Shown here piece after piece: positions 23,507 through 31,168 of a stretch of 34,785 nt of DNA (position 1 is its first letter; each line of letters begins with the position of its first letter). The translations under genes were made by a program, and so were the position numbers. The notes beneath the pieces are model-generated. The model saw only the letters and a program-made list of their open reading frames with translations, did not search any database and was not told where the DNA came from. This stretch comes from Sphingosinicella sp. (GTDB taxonomy: Bacteria > Pseudomonadota > Alphaproteobacteria > Sphingomonadales > Sphingomonadaceae). The stretch spans positions 1-34,785 of the forward strand of contig JAEULI010000026.1 in NCBI GenBank assembly GCA_016793845.1, written 5' to 3'.

Positions 23507-24442
23507 TCAATACAGCTTCGAGACAGCGTCTTTTGTCTGCGCAAAAGCCGCCTGCGTGTCGCCGTACTGGTTGATCCGCGCGATCTTCATGTCCTTGATC
23601 AGCAGCATGAAGTGGTAGACGTTGCTGTAGGGGGCGAGCGCGCTCGTCGTGCCGCCCGACGTCGCTTCCACCGCCACCCGTTCGCCCTGGATGACGATAT
23701 TTTCGGGCTTCACGGTGAAATGAAGACCGCCGACCGCGTTCTGCAGCTTGTCGAGTTCGGCGACAGCTTCGCCCTTGTTCATCGACACGACGCCGTTGCC
23801 CGCGCGGCGAACTTCCCACGTCGCGTTGTCGGCAAGCATGTCGCGCACGAGCGCCGTGCCGCTCGACGACATGGCCTCGAAGAAGCGGAGCACTTCCCGC
23901 TTGATCGCCTGATCGTAATCCCAGGTATGGATCTCGCTGTCCTGGAACAGGCGATACTCCTGAATCTTCCCGGCATCGTTGAAGAAGAAAAGCTGCTGGT
24001 AGCGGTTGGTGTAGGGCTCGCCGTCCTTGGTGTAGATGTCGGCGATCATTTCAGTCGCCACGCGGTTGCCCTGCGCCGTCGTCGCGAAGATCTCCACCTT
24101 GCTGCCCGGCTTGTACATGTCGAACTGCCGCTCGACCACGAGCTGCACGTAGGTCTCGCGCGTTCCGTACTGCTGGGCGGAGGGGTCGGCGACGGGCACG
24201 AACCATTTGAAGTCGTCCGCCTGAATCGCCTCCAGGCGCCGGCGGCCCTCGTCGGCATTCGCCCATCCGGCGACCGCAGCGGCCATCTGCTCGCACGCCG
24301 CCTTCACATTGCGGACTTCCTGCGGCGTCAGGCTCGCGCCCGGGTCTTCGCAGGTTCCGGCGGCCGCTGGCACGGCGCCTAGGGCGGCAATCGCCGCGCC
24401 CAGAAATCCGGCGAGCGCCGTGCTCTTCATGGTCAGCCTCAT
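23507..24442 (-). CDS. Exported tandem NTF2/SnoaL-like protein, paralogue B
   Basis: A 311-residue protein with a signal peptide (MRLTMKSTALAGFLGAAIAA, cut after PAAA near 29). The first unit shows RNVKAACEQMAAAVAGW, LEAIQADDFKWFVPVADP, PGSKVEIFATTAQGNRVATE and KDGEPYTNRYQQLFFFND. The second unit, from about residue 180, starts IKREVLRFFEAMSSSGTALV with DMLADNATWEV and ends IKDMKIARINQYGD. The first unit is very close to the two cytoplasmic paralogues upstream, so export was gained or lost within one family. ATG 24442 has GGAAGGGG upstream; ATG 24430 is an alternative. It follows the aldehyde dehydrogenase by 17 bases. Confidence 0.85.
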   Translation of the reverse strand: MRLTMKSTALAGFLGAAIAALGAVPAAAGTCEDPGASLTPQEVRNVKAACEQMAAAVAGWANADEGRRRLEAIQADDFKWFVPVADPSAQQYGTRETYVQLVVERQFDMYKPGSKVEIFATTAQGNRVATEMIADIYTKDGEPYTNRYQQLFFFNDAGKIQEYRLFQDSEIHTWDYDQAIKREVLRFFEAMSSSGTALVRDMLADNATWEVRRAGNGVVSMNKGEAVAELDKLQNAVGGLHFTVKPENIVIQGERVAVEATSGGTTSALAPYSNVYHFMLLIKDMKIARINQYGDTQAAFAQTKDAVSKLY

Positions 24443-24459
24443 TCCGCCCCTTCCCGCGC

Positions 24460-25980
24460 TCATCCGATCGCCGTGGTGACGGCCTTGGTTTCGAGATAGT
24501 TGGACAGCACCGCCTGCCCCATTTCGCGACCCCAGCCGGATTGCTTGTAGCCGCCGAACGGCAGCGATGCGTCGAACACGTGATAGCAATTGACCCACAC
24601 GGAGCCCGCGCGAAGCTTGTGGGCGATGCCGTGCGCCGCCGCGACGTCGCGCGTCCACACGCCGGCGGCGAGGCCGTAGATGCTGTTGTTGGCTTCGGCG
24701 ATCAAGCGGTCGTCGGCTTCCTTGAAGGGCATGGCGACGAGGACGGGTCCGAAGATTTCCTCCTGCACCACCTTCATGTCCGGCCGCGTGTCGACGAGCA
24801 CCGTGGGTTTCACATAATAGCCGGCACCCTCGAGCGCCTCGCCGCCGCACAGAGCCCTCGCGCCCTGTTCCTTGCCGGAACGCAGGAACCCCGAGACGCG
24901 ATCGAACTGCACGTCGGAAACGAGCGGCCCCATCTCCGTGTCGTCGTCGAGGCCGCAGCCAAGCTTGATCTTGCCCGCTGCCGCCGCGATGCCATCGACG
25001 ACACGGTCGAACACCTTCTCCTGCACGTAAAGCCGGCTGCCGGCGTTGCAGCATTGCCCGTGGTTGAAGAAGATCGCCGCCGTGGAACCGGCGATGGCGG
25101 CGTCGATATCCGCGTCTGCAAGGATGATGTTGGGCGATTTGCCGCCAAGTTCGAGGCTGACCCGCTTCAGATCGCGCGCGGCCGCCTGCACGATGAGCTT
25201 GCCGACTTCGGTGGAGCCGGTGAACGCCACCTTGTTCACGTCCGGATGCGCGGCGAGCGCGGCGCCGGCGGTTTCCCCGAAGCCAGGCACGATGTTCACG
25301 ACGCCGGCGGGCATCCCCGCTTCCATCAGGATATCGCCGAGCCGCAGCGCCGACAGCGGCGTTTCCTCGGCGACCTTGAGGACGACCGTGCAGCCCGTGG
25401 CAAGCGCCGGCGCCAGCTTCCATGCCGCCATCAGCAGCGGGAAATTCCACGGAATGATCTGCCCGACGACGCCGATCGCTTCCGGCCGCGTGTAGGAGAA
25501 ATAGTTGCCGGGTGCGGCAAGCGCCGAGATCGGGATCGTCTTGCCCTCGATCTTGGTGCACCAGCCCGACATGTAGTGGAACATGTCCGCCGCCAGCGGC
25601 ACGTCCGCCGCGCGCGCCACGCTTGCCGGCTTGCCGTTGTCGATGGATTCGAGCTGCGCCAGCTCGTGCAGATTCTCGAGGATCAGGTCGCCGACCCGGT
25701 GCAGCAGCTTGCCGCGCTCCGAGGGCGTCATGCGCGACCACGGGCCGCTTTCGAATGCCTTTCGCGCCGCGCGCACGGCACGATCGATGTCCTCCGCCGC
25801 GCCTTCCGCGACATTGGCGATGATCTTGCCGGTCGCGGGATCGCGAACCTGAAAGGTCTTGCCGGACGCCGCTTCCACCCATTGCCCGTCAATGAGCATG
25901 GGCCGCGTGCGTCCGATCCAGCCCTGCAGATGCGCGGTGAGGCGGGAGATGTTTTCGCTGACCGGGGTACCCATATCCAT
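24460..25980 (-). CDS. NAD(P)-dependent aldehyde dehydrogenase
   Basis: A 506-residue ALDH-superfamily enzyme that oxidises an aldehyde to the acid. PWNFPL carries the oxyanion N179, VLKVAEETPLSAL the cofactor-binding K202, FTGSTEVGK the cofactor loop, and SLELGGKSPNI the general base E277. GQCCNAGSRLYV has the nucleophile C311, and EEIFGPVL is present. There is no signal peptide, so it works in the cytoplasm. GGAGAAGAGCG precedes ATG 25980. It sits in the middle of the NTF2 operon, between two cytoplasmic and two exported NTF2 paralogues, so the aldehyde is probably an intermediate of the same pathway. The substrate is unknown. Confidence 0.95.
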   Translation of the reverse strand: MDMGTPVSENISRLTAHLQGWIGRTRPMLIDGQWVEAASGKTFQVRDPATGKIIANVAEGAAEDIDRAVRAARKAFESGPWSRMTPSERGKLLHRVGDLILENLHELAQLESIDNGKPASVARAADVPLAADMFHYMSGWCTKIEGKTIPISALAAPGNYFSYTRPEAIGVVGQIIPWNFPLLMAAWKLAPALATGCTVVLKVAEETPLSALRLGDILMEAGMPAGVVNIVPGFGETAGAALAAHPDVNKVAFTGSTEVGKLIVQAAARDLKRVSLELGGKSPNIILADADIDAAIAGSTAAIFFNHGQCCNAGSRLYVQEKVFDRVVDGIAAAAGKIKLGCGLDDDTEMGPLVSDVQFDRVSGFLRSGKEQGARALCGGEALEGAGYYVKPTVLVDTRPDMKVVQEEIFGPVLVAMPFKEADDRLIAEANNSIYGLAAGVWTRDVAAAHGIAHKLRAGSVWVNCYHVFDASLPFGGYKQSGWGREMGQAVLSNYLETKAVTTAIG

Positions 25981-26013
25981 CGCTCTTCTCCGCGTTCTTT
26001 TGTGTTTGGTCGC

Positions 26014-26808
26014 TCAGGCGGCCAGATCCGCGATGGATCGGCCGCTGCTGAATTCCTCGATACCTGCAATCCGATCGCCCTGGAGCGTGGCGACCAGAGA
26101 ATGGACGACACCATCGCCCAACGTCACCTCGATCGAGGCCACCGCCTCTTCGGCGATCAGGCCTTCGGGTATGATCTCCAGCGTCAGAGCGCGCTTCGCC
26201 TTCGCGGCCTGCGCGAGGGCGGCAACGGCATCGACATCAAGACCAGCGGCACCGTTTGCGGGTAGCCAACGGAAATCCTCGGTCACATGTGCCTTGAGGG
26301 CCCGTGCGTCGCCCGAGCCAAGCGCCGCGATGAACGCGCGCACGGCACGCTCGCACGCGGCGAATGCGTCCGTCACGATGACGGCGGAGTCCATGTAAAC
26401 GCGGTACTCCTTCACCTGCCCCTTGTCGTTGAACTTGAAGAGCTGGTGATACCGGTTGCGATAGGGCGAGCCGTCCTTGCGGACGATGTCCGAAAGCATC
26501 TCGGTGGCAACGCGGTTGCCGTGGGCCGTATGCGCGAAAATCTCCACCCGGCTACCGGGCTGGTAATTCTCGTGTTGGAACACGGTCACATAATCGATGT
26601 AGTCCTGCTTGCTCCCCCGCGCCTGTCGCGCCGGATCGGATGTCGGCACGAACCAGACGAAATCGTCGGCAAGCACGGCATCAAGACGCTGACGCCCTTC
26701 GGCACGATCGCGCCAGCCGGCCATCGCCGCGTCGAGCTGTTCATAGGCGGCGGCGACATTGCGGCGCTCCTCCGGCGTAAGGCACGTATCGATATCCTGC
26801 TCGACCAT
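26014..26808 (-). CDS. Cytoplasmic tandem NTF2/SnoaL-like protein, paralogue C
   Basis: A 264-residue protein without a signal peptide. Unit 1 has RRNVAAAYEQLDAAMAGW, LDAVLADDFVWFVPTSDP, PGSRVEIFAHTAHGNRVATE and KDGSPYRNRYHQLFKFND. Unit 2 (about 145-260) is shorter and more diverged, with VTEDFRWLPANG and VHSLVATLQGDRIAGIEEF. ATG 26808 is chosen because GAGGACAG precedes it; an in-frame ATG at 26832 overlaps the stop of paralogue D. It is 33 bases upstream of the aldehyde dehydrogenase. The function is unknown: the conserved tryptophan and aromatic face of unit 1 could form a hydrophobic binding pocket, as in other NTF2-like enzymes. Confidence 0.85.
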   Translation of the reverse strand: MVEQDIDTCLTPEERRNVAAAYEQLDAAMAGWRDRAEGRQRLDAVLADDFVWFVPTSDPARQARGSKQDYIDYVTVFQHENYQPGSRVEIFAHTAHGNRVATEMLSDIVRKDGSPYRNRYHQLFKFNDKGQVKEYRVYMDSAVIVTDAFAACERAVRAFIAALGSGDARALKAHVTEDFRWLPANGAAGLDVDAVAALAQAAKAKRALTLEIIPEGLIAEEAVASIEVTLGDGVVHSLVATLQGDRIAGIEEFSSGRSIADLAA

Positions 26809-26831
26809 CGTCTGTCCTCTGATGCCGTCCA

Positions 26832-27728
26832 TCACACTTCGGGGAGGAATCCTCCGCGCACATACTCGCGGATTTCTGTGATCTTGCCGCCGATCACGCG
26901 GCCGGCATGGCTGGCCTCCTGCGGCTTTTCGGTCTTGATAACGAAATGATGCGTGGCGCTGAATGGTTTCCCGTCGCGGATATCCGTTCCCGAAACCGTC
27001 GCGCGGACAGTGACGTAGTTGCCGCGAATGATCGGGCTCCGATAGACCTCATCGAAACCGAGGCCGGTCGTATTCGATTGCAGCCGTTCGATCCGATCGA
27101 GCGCTTTAGCCTTGTTCAGCGTAACGATATCACCGCCGCGGGCAGGAAAAGACCAGGTTGCGTCATCCTTCATCAGATGACGCAACCCAAGAGTACCGCA
27201 TGTCGACAGCGCATAAAGGAAATCGTCGGCGATTTTCTTCGTCGCCTTGTTGTCATCGCGAATGAAGATCGCGGTATCCATGTAAAGCTTGTAGACGGCG
27301 ACCTTGCCCTGAGAATTGAACTCGAACAGCTGCTGATAACGGTTCGTATAGGGCGTGCCGTCTTTCATCACGATATCGGAGATCATCTCCGTCGCAACGC
27401 GATTTCCCTCGGCAGTGACATCGAAAATCTCGACCTTGCTGCCGGGAATATAGTGATCGAACTGAAACTCAGTGACGAGCTTGATGTATTCCTCGCGCCC
27501 CTGCTTCATCTCCGTATGAGGATTGGAGGACGGCGTGAACCAGACGAGGTTTTCGTCCTGAATGGCCTCCAGCCGGCGCCGGCCTTCGGCCGCATCGCGC
27601 CAGCCTGCCATGGCGGCATCCATCTGTTCACAGGCGGTCGCGACGTTGCGCCTTTCATCGGCGCTGAGTTCGCGGCCGCCTGTTGCCATTGCTCTCTGAA
27701 GCAGGTCGTCGACATCGTGCTGTATCAT
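26832..27728 (-). CDS. Cytoplasmic tandem NTF2/SnoaL-like protein, paralogue D
   Basis: A 298-residue protein without a signal peptide. Unit 1 shows RRNVATACEQMDAAMAGW, LEAIQDENLVWFTPSSNP, PGSKVEIFDVTAEGNRVATE and KDGTPYTNRYQQLFEFNS. Unit 2 (about 155-290) starts ATKKIADDFLYALSTCGTLG with LMKDDATWSFPARGGD and ends GGKITEIREYVRGGF. It is the best-preserved two-unit member. ATG 27728 has AAGGA about eight bases upstream. Its stop is next to an in-frame ATG of paralogue C, so the two are probably co-translated. Its unit 1 is almost the same as that of the exported paralogue B. Confidence 0.85.
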   Translation of the reverse strand: MIQHDVDDLLQRAMATGGRELSADERRNVATACEQMDAAMAGWRDAAEGRRRLEAIQDENLVWFTPSSNPHTEMKQGREEYIKLVTEFQFDHYIPGSKVEIFDVTAEGNRVATEMISDIVMKDGTPYTNRYQQLFEFNSQGKVAVYKLYMDTAIFIRDDNKATKKIADDFLYALSTCGTLGLRHLMKDDATWSFPARGGDIVTLNKAKALDRIERLQSNTTGLGFDEVYRSPIIRGNYVTVRATVSGTDIRDGKPFSATHHFVIKTEKPQEASHAGRVIGGKITEIREYVRGGFLPEV

Positions 27729-27775
27729 CCAACCATCCTTGCGAATGCCGACGCCTGCTTCATGCCCTCTCGCGA

Positions 27776-28327
27776 CTATTCCTTCGATTTGAAGTCGGCC
27801 TGACCGTTCACGAGGTCGACCGGGAAGGAATTATGCTCGACGAGAATATACCAGCGCCCGTCGATCTTCTTGAGCCACGAGGTTGCACGGTTCGTGAAAT
27901 CGACGAGATGCTGCAGCTTGGGATCTTTCGGCTTCGCCGTGTAATGATCGAAGTGCATCGCGAAGGCGTAGTCACCAACGACCGTAACCTGAAGTTCGGT
28001 CGCGTCGCCCGTGCCCGAGCCCGGCTCGATCATCGAGAACCACAGCTTCCAAGTGTGCTCCGCACCTTCGCGTCCGTGGAAAGCGCGCGGCGTGCTGACA
28101 TCGAGATAGATGAAGCCTTCGGGGGCGTAGGCCTGCGCTACGGCCGCCGCATCCTCGGCCTTCACCGCGGCCATCAGATCGGCGAACAGTTTGCGGATCG
28201 CAGCCTCGTCCTCGGCGGTCGATGCCGCTGTCGCCTTCTCCGCCGGAGCCGTCTCCGTGGGCGCCTGCGAGCAGGCGGCAACGGAAAGCAGAGCCCCGGA
28301 AAGTACGGCCAATGCCAGTCTCATCAT
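27776..28327 (-). CDS. SnoaL/NTF2-like lipoprotein
   Basis: A 183-residue protein with a lipoprotein signal peptide: MMRLALAVLSGALLSVAACS, with the lipobox cysteine C19 in VAAC. A Thr/Ala-rich linker (20-38) leads to a single SnoaL-like domain: AIRKLFADLMAAVKAEDAAA, YAPEGFIYLDVSTPRAFHGR, AFAMHFDHYTAKPKD and TSWLKKIDGRWYILVEHNS. It resembles DUF4440/ketosteroid-isomerase-like proteins, which assist with small hydrophobic ligands, and is tethered to a membrane facing the periplasm. AGGGAGA precedes ATG 28327. It is the second gene of the operon, directly after the TonB receptor, where substrate-binding lipoproteins often sit. Confidence 0.87.
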   Translation of the reverse strand: MMRLALAVLSGALLSVAACSQAPTETAPAEKATAASTAEDEAAIRKLFADLMAAVKAEDAAAVAQAYAPEGFIYLDVSTPRAFHGREGAEHTWKLWFSMIEPGSGTGDATELQVTVVGDYAFAMHFDHYTAKPKDPKLQHLVDFTNRATSWLKKIDGRWYILVEHNSFPVDLVNGQADFKSKE

Positions 28328-28373
28328 GAAATCTCCCTCTTCAAATCAACTGCGCGTGGAACGCACGAACATC

Positions 28374-30500
28374 CTAGAAGTGCACACCGAAGGTAATGCC
28401 ATAAGTGAGAGGTGCCAGCGGATGACCCATCGCACCTTCGCGGCGGACCGATTTCTGCTCGTTCTTCTCGTCCAGCAGGTTCTTGCCCCACAGCCGCACG
28501 TCCCAGTTGCCCGACGTCGGTGTGAACAGCAGCGATGCGTTCACGAGATTCTGGGAGGGCGACACGAGGTCGTTCTGGTAGTTGCGGTAGATCTTGCTCT
28601 TGTAAGCGTAGGACAGGGCCGGTGTGAAAGTGCCCATCGCGCTTTCCATCTCATACTGGATGTAAGCGAAGGCCGAATACTTCGGCGCATTGATCATCTG
28701 GTTGCCGGAGGCATCCCCGACAACTGTCGTGTAGCCGCCGCCGACTTCCGGAACATAGAACTGCGCGTCGGCATATTTCGTATATTCGGTGTCGAGGTAA
28801 GAGAACGCGAACTGCATCGACAAATTGTCGACGGGCGCGGTGTTCACTTCAAGCTCGAAGCCTTTCACCCGCGCCTTCGCGGCATTGGTCTGCACGGTCA
28901 CGGCGTTCTGAACGACGTTTACCTGCAGATCCTTGTAATCGTACCAGAACGCGGCGGCATTGATCTGAAGCCGCCGATCCAGAAGATCGGATTTGATGCC
29001 GACTTCATAGGCCTGCATCTTTTCCGGCTTCACCGCCGCCGCCGCAGCGTTTCCGGTGTTGAACTGACCCGAGTTGTAGCCGGTGCTGACCGTGGCATAG
29101 GCCATGATATCGTCGGTGAAGTTGTGGTCCAGCGTGACACGATACGTCGGCTGGCTGAAGTTCTTCTGCTGATAGAAGACCGTGCCCGCAGTGCCGTTGA
29201 CATCGGTGTGGCCATCGACCGTCCGCTTGTCGAACGTATAGCGGCCACCGAGCGTGAGGTTCGTGGTCTCCGCCAGTTCGAAAGTGACCTCACCGAAACC
29301 GGCGAGCGAACGCGCACGGGTATGCCCGAACACCTCGATGAACGCACCGCCGACGGCCGTACCTTCGAGTTCGATCGGCGTGAAAGCGGCTTCCATATCA
29401 AGATAATAGAGGCCGACAATCCAGCGCACGCTTTGTTCCGCAGGCGAAAGCAACTGGAACTCCTGCGTGAAGCCTGACGCGTTCTCGAAAATATCGCCTT
29501 CGAGCGTTTCCAGAGCGCCGCCGTCGGAGTCGTAGGCCCAGAGCGTGTCGACATCGGTATACGCCGTCAGCGAGCGGAAGGTCGCTGCGCCGAAATCGTG
29601 CGAAATACGCAGATTGAGCGACCACACGTCGGTTTCCGTGAACGATTCGAAGCTCTCGTTGACATCGTAGAAGCCCGCCGGCGGCAATGCGCCGTTGAGG
29701 CCCACAGTGCCGCGAAGCAGCCTGTTTTTCGTCGCCTCGTTGTGGTTGGTGAAATACTGGCCGGTGAGGATGATGTCGGTGTCCGGCGTCGGCGTCCAGC
29801 CGAGCTTGGCGCGGATGTCGAAGGAATCGCCGTCATAGGCGTCCGAGCCGGTGTTGACGTTCTTGCCCCAGCCATCCATCTGATTGCGATAGGCGACCGC
29901 GACATTCGCCGCGAGCGTGTCCGTAAGGGCGGTATTCCCGTAGAACTGCGCGTCGATCGTGTTGTAGTTGCCATAGCCGACGCTCGCATCGACTGCGGTA
30001 TCCTGCGACGGATCGCGCGTGATGATGTTGATCACGCCGCCGTTCGCATTGCGGCCGAACAGCGTGCCCTGCGGGCCTTTCAGCACCTCGATGCGCTCGA
30101 CATTGTTGAGGTTGAAGTTGGCCTGCAGCGGGCTGATCAGCAGCACGCCGTCGACAAACAGACCGACCGACGACTCGTTGCCGGCCGTCGAGATGATGGA
30201 GCCGATACCGCGAATATAGGGGCTGCCGGCCTTGCCCGACTGCCAGTCCAGCGACGGAACCGCGGTCGAGAGCTCTTCCGTGCTCTGAACGCCGCGCGCT
30301 TCGGCGCCTGCGCCGGAAAGCGCAGAGACGGTGACCGGCACATCCTGGAGTCGTTGTTCGCGCTTCTGTGCGGTAACGACGATTTCCTCGACGCCGCCCG
30401 TGGACACGTTGTCGCCTGCCGCCTGCGCCAGCGCAGCGTGGGAAATACCGGTGAGCACAGTGGCTATCGCAAGCCGGGAAACGAGCATTCTGGTGCGCAT
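28374..30500 (-). CDS. TonB-dependent outer-membrane receptor
   Basis: A 708-residue receptor. The signal peptide is cut near residue 25 (ALAQA), the TonB box EEIVVTAQKR is at about 38-47, and the plug domain runs to about 160 (YIRGIGS, SVGLFVDGVLL, VERIEVLKGPQGTLFGRNANGG, VINIITRDP). A 22-strand-type barrel follows, closing with TYGITFGVHF and the terminal phenylalanine. This subgroup is greatly expanded in sphingomonads and takes up hydrophobic or complex organic compounds as well as siderophores. GGGGAGAG precedes ATG 30500. It is the first gene of the 12-kb minus-strand operon, so the system probably begins with active import of the substrate. A candidate operator lies 135 bases upstream. 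Confidence 0.95.
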   Translation of the reverse strand: MRTRMLVSRLAIATVLTGISHAALAQAAGDNVSTGGVEEIVVTAQKREQRLQDVPVTVSALSGAGAEARGVQSTEELSTAVPSLDWQSGKAGSPYIRGIGSIISTAGNESSVGLFVDGVLLISPLQANFNLNNVERIEVLKGPQGTLFGRNANGGVINIITRDPSQDTAVDASVGYGNYNTIDAQFYGNTALTDTLAANVAVAYRNQMDGWGKNVNTGSDAYDGDSFDIRAKLGWTPTPDTDIILTGQYFTNHNEATKNRLLRGTVGLNGALPPAGFYDVNESFESFTETDVWSLNLRISHDFGAATFRSLTAYTDVDTLWAYDSDGGALETLEGDIFENASGFTQEFQLLSPAEQSVRWIVGLYYLDMEAAFTPIELEGTAVGGAFIEVFGHTRARSLAGFGEVTFELAETTNLTLGGRYTFDKRTVDGHTDVNGTAGTVFYQQKNFSQPTYRVTLDHNFTDDIMAYATVSTGYNSGQFNTGNAAAAAVKPEKMQAYEVGIKSDLLDRRLQINAAAFWYDYKDLQVNVVQNAVTVQTNAAKARVKGFELEVNTAPVDNLSMQFAFSYLDTEYTKYADAQFYVPEVGGGYTTVVGDASGNQMINAPKYSAFAYIQYEMESAMGTFTPALSYAYKSKIYRNYQNDLVSPSQNLVNASLLFTPTSGNWDVRLWGKNLLDEKNEQKSVRREGAMGHPLAPLTYGITFGVHF

Positions 30501-30634
30501 GTTGATTCTCTCCCCAAAAATCCAGGGGAGGACCCGACCTCCCCCGCGTTTATTTCGTGATGGCTCAAGGCCACCCGATCTTTGCGTGCGACCATATCAA
30601 AGAAAATGACCTTGGCAAGAGTGATATGGCAAAA

Positions 30635-30645
30635 TTGTGCTACAA
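30635..30645. promoter_or_regulatory. Candidate GntR/FadR-type operator, copy 4
   Basis: Perfect inverted repeat TTGT-GCT-ACAA; the symmetry extends one base each way (30634-30646, ATTGT/ACAAT). It lies in the 209-base divergent region between the TonB receptor and the 2Fe-2S subunit gene, in a locally AT-rich segment. It has the same centre as the copy at 6192. Confidence 0.65.
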
Positions 30646-30709
30646 TCAGTTAGCACAGGTCTCTACAACGATACGCAGATTGGTGCATTTGTGCGGGTGG
30701 AGGGATACG

Positions 30710-31168
30710 ATGCGTTTTCGGTTGAACGGCATTGCGCGGGAACACACCGGTCCTTCTGAGATGCCTTTGTTATGGTATGTGCGTGACCTGGCGGGGTTGA
30801 CGGGAACGAAGTTCGGTTGTGGTCTGGGGTTGTGCGGTGCGTGCACGGTGCACGTGGAGGGTACGGCGATGCGGTCGTGCCAGCTTCCGATGTCAGCGGT
30901 TGAGGGTCAGTCGGTGACGACGATCGAGGGCCTGTCGGCGGCGGGCGACCATGCGGTGCAGCGGGCGTGGCGCGAGCACGGCGTCGCGCAGTGCGGCTAC
31001 TGCCAGTCGGGCCAGATCATGCAGGCCGCGGCACTCATCGCCGAGACACCGAAGCCCACCGACGCGGACATCGACGCCGCGATGAGCGGCAACATCTGCC
31101 GCTGCGGCACCTACGCGCGCATCCGCGCCGCGATCAAGGCGGCAAGCGCGGCAGGAGTGGAGGCATGA
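30710..31168 (+). CDS. iorA: 2Fe-2S subunit of isoquinoline 1-oxidoreductase-like enzyme
   Basis: A 152-residue xanthine-oxidase-family iron-sulfur subunit. The first cluster ligands are C37, C42, C45 and C57 ([17 protein letters not shown]...C). The second cluster uses C95, C98, C130 and C132 ([12 protein letters not shown] and [12 protein letters not shown]). It passes electrons from the molybdenum site of the partner subunit to an acceptor. ATG 30710 is chosen because GGAGGG lies six bases upstream; the frame is open from 30557, but that part crosses the operator and has no family similarity. The first 70-75 codons favour G- or T-ending codons (GGT, TTG, one TTA) and then switch to C-ending ones, unlike the neighbours. 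It overlaps the next gene by 4 bases. Confidence 0.92.
   Translation: MRFRLNGIAREHTGPSEMPLLWYVRDLAGLTGTKFGCGLGLCGACTVHVEGTAMRSCQLPMSAVEGQSVTTIEGLSAAGDHAVQRAWREHGVAQCGYCQSGQIMQAAALIAETPKPTDADIDAAMSGNICRCGTYARIRAAIKAASAAGVEA

Noticed and set aside
24541-26265. 574-codon plus-strand open frame opposite the aldehyde dehydrogenase
   Set aside because: Antisense shadow; no ribosome site or family similarity.
30557-30709. N-terminal extension of the 2Fe-2S subunit to ATG 30557
   Set aside because: The extension crosses the candidate operator, has no family similarity, and a good ribosome site marks ATG 30710.
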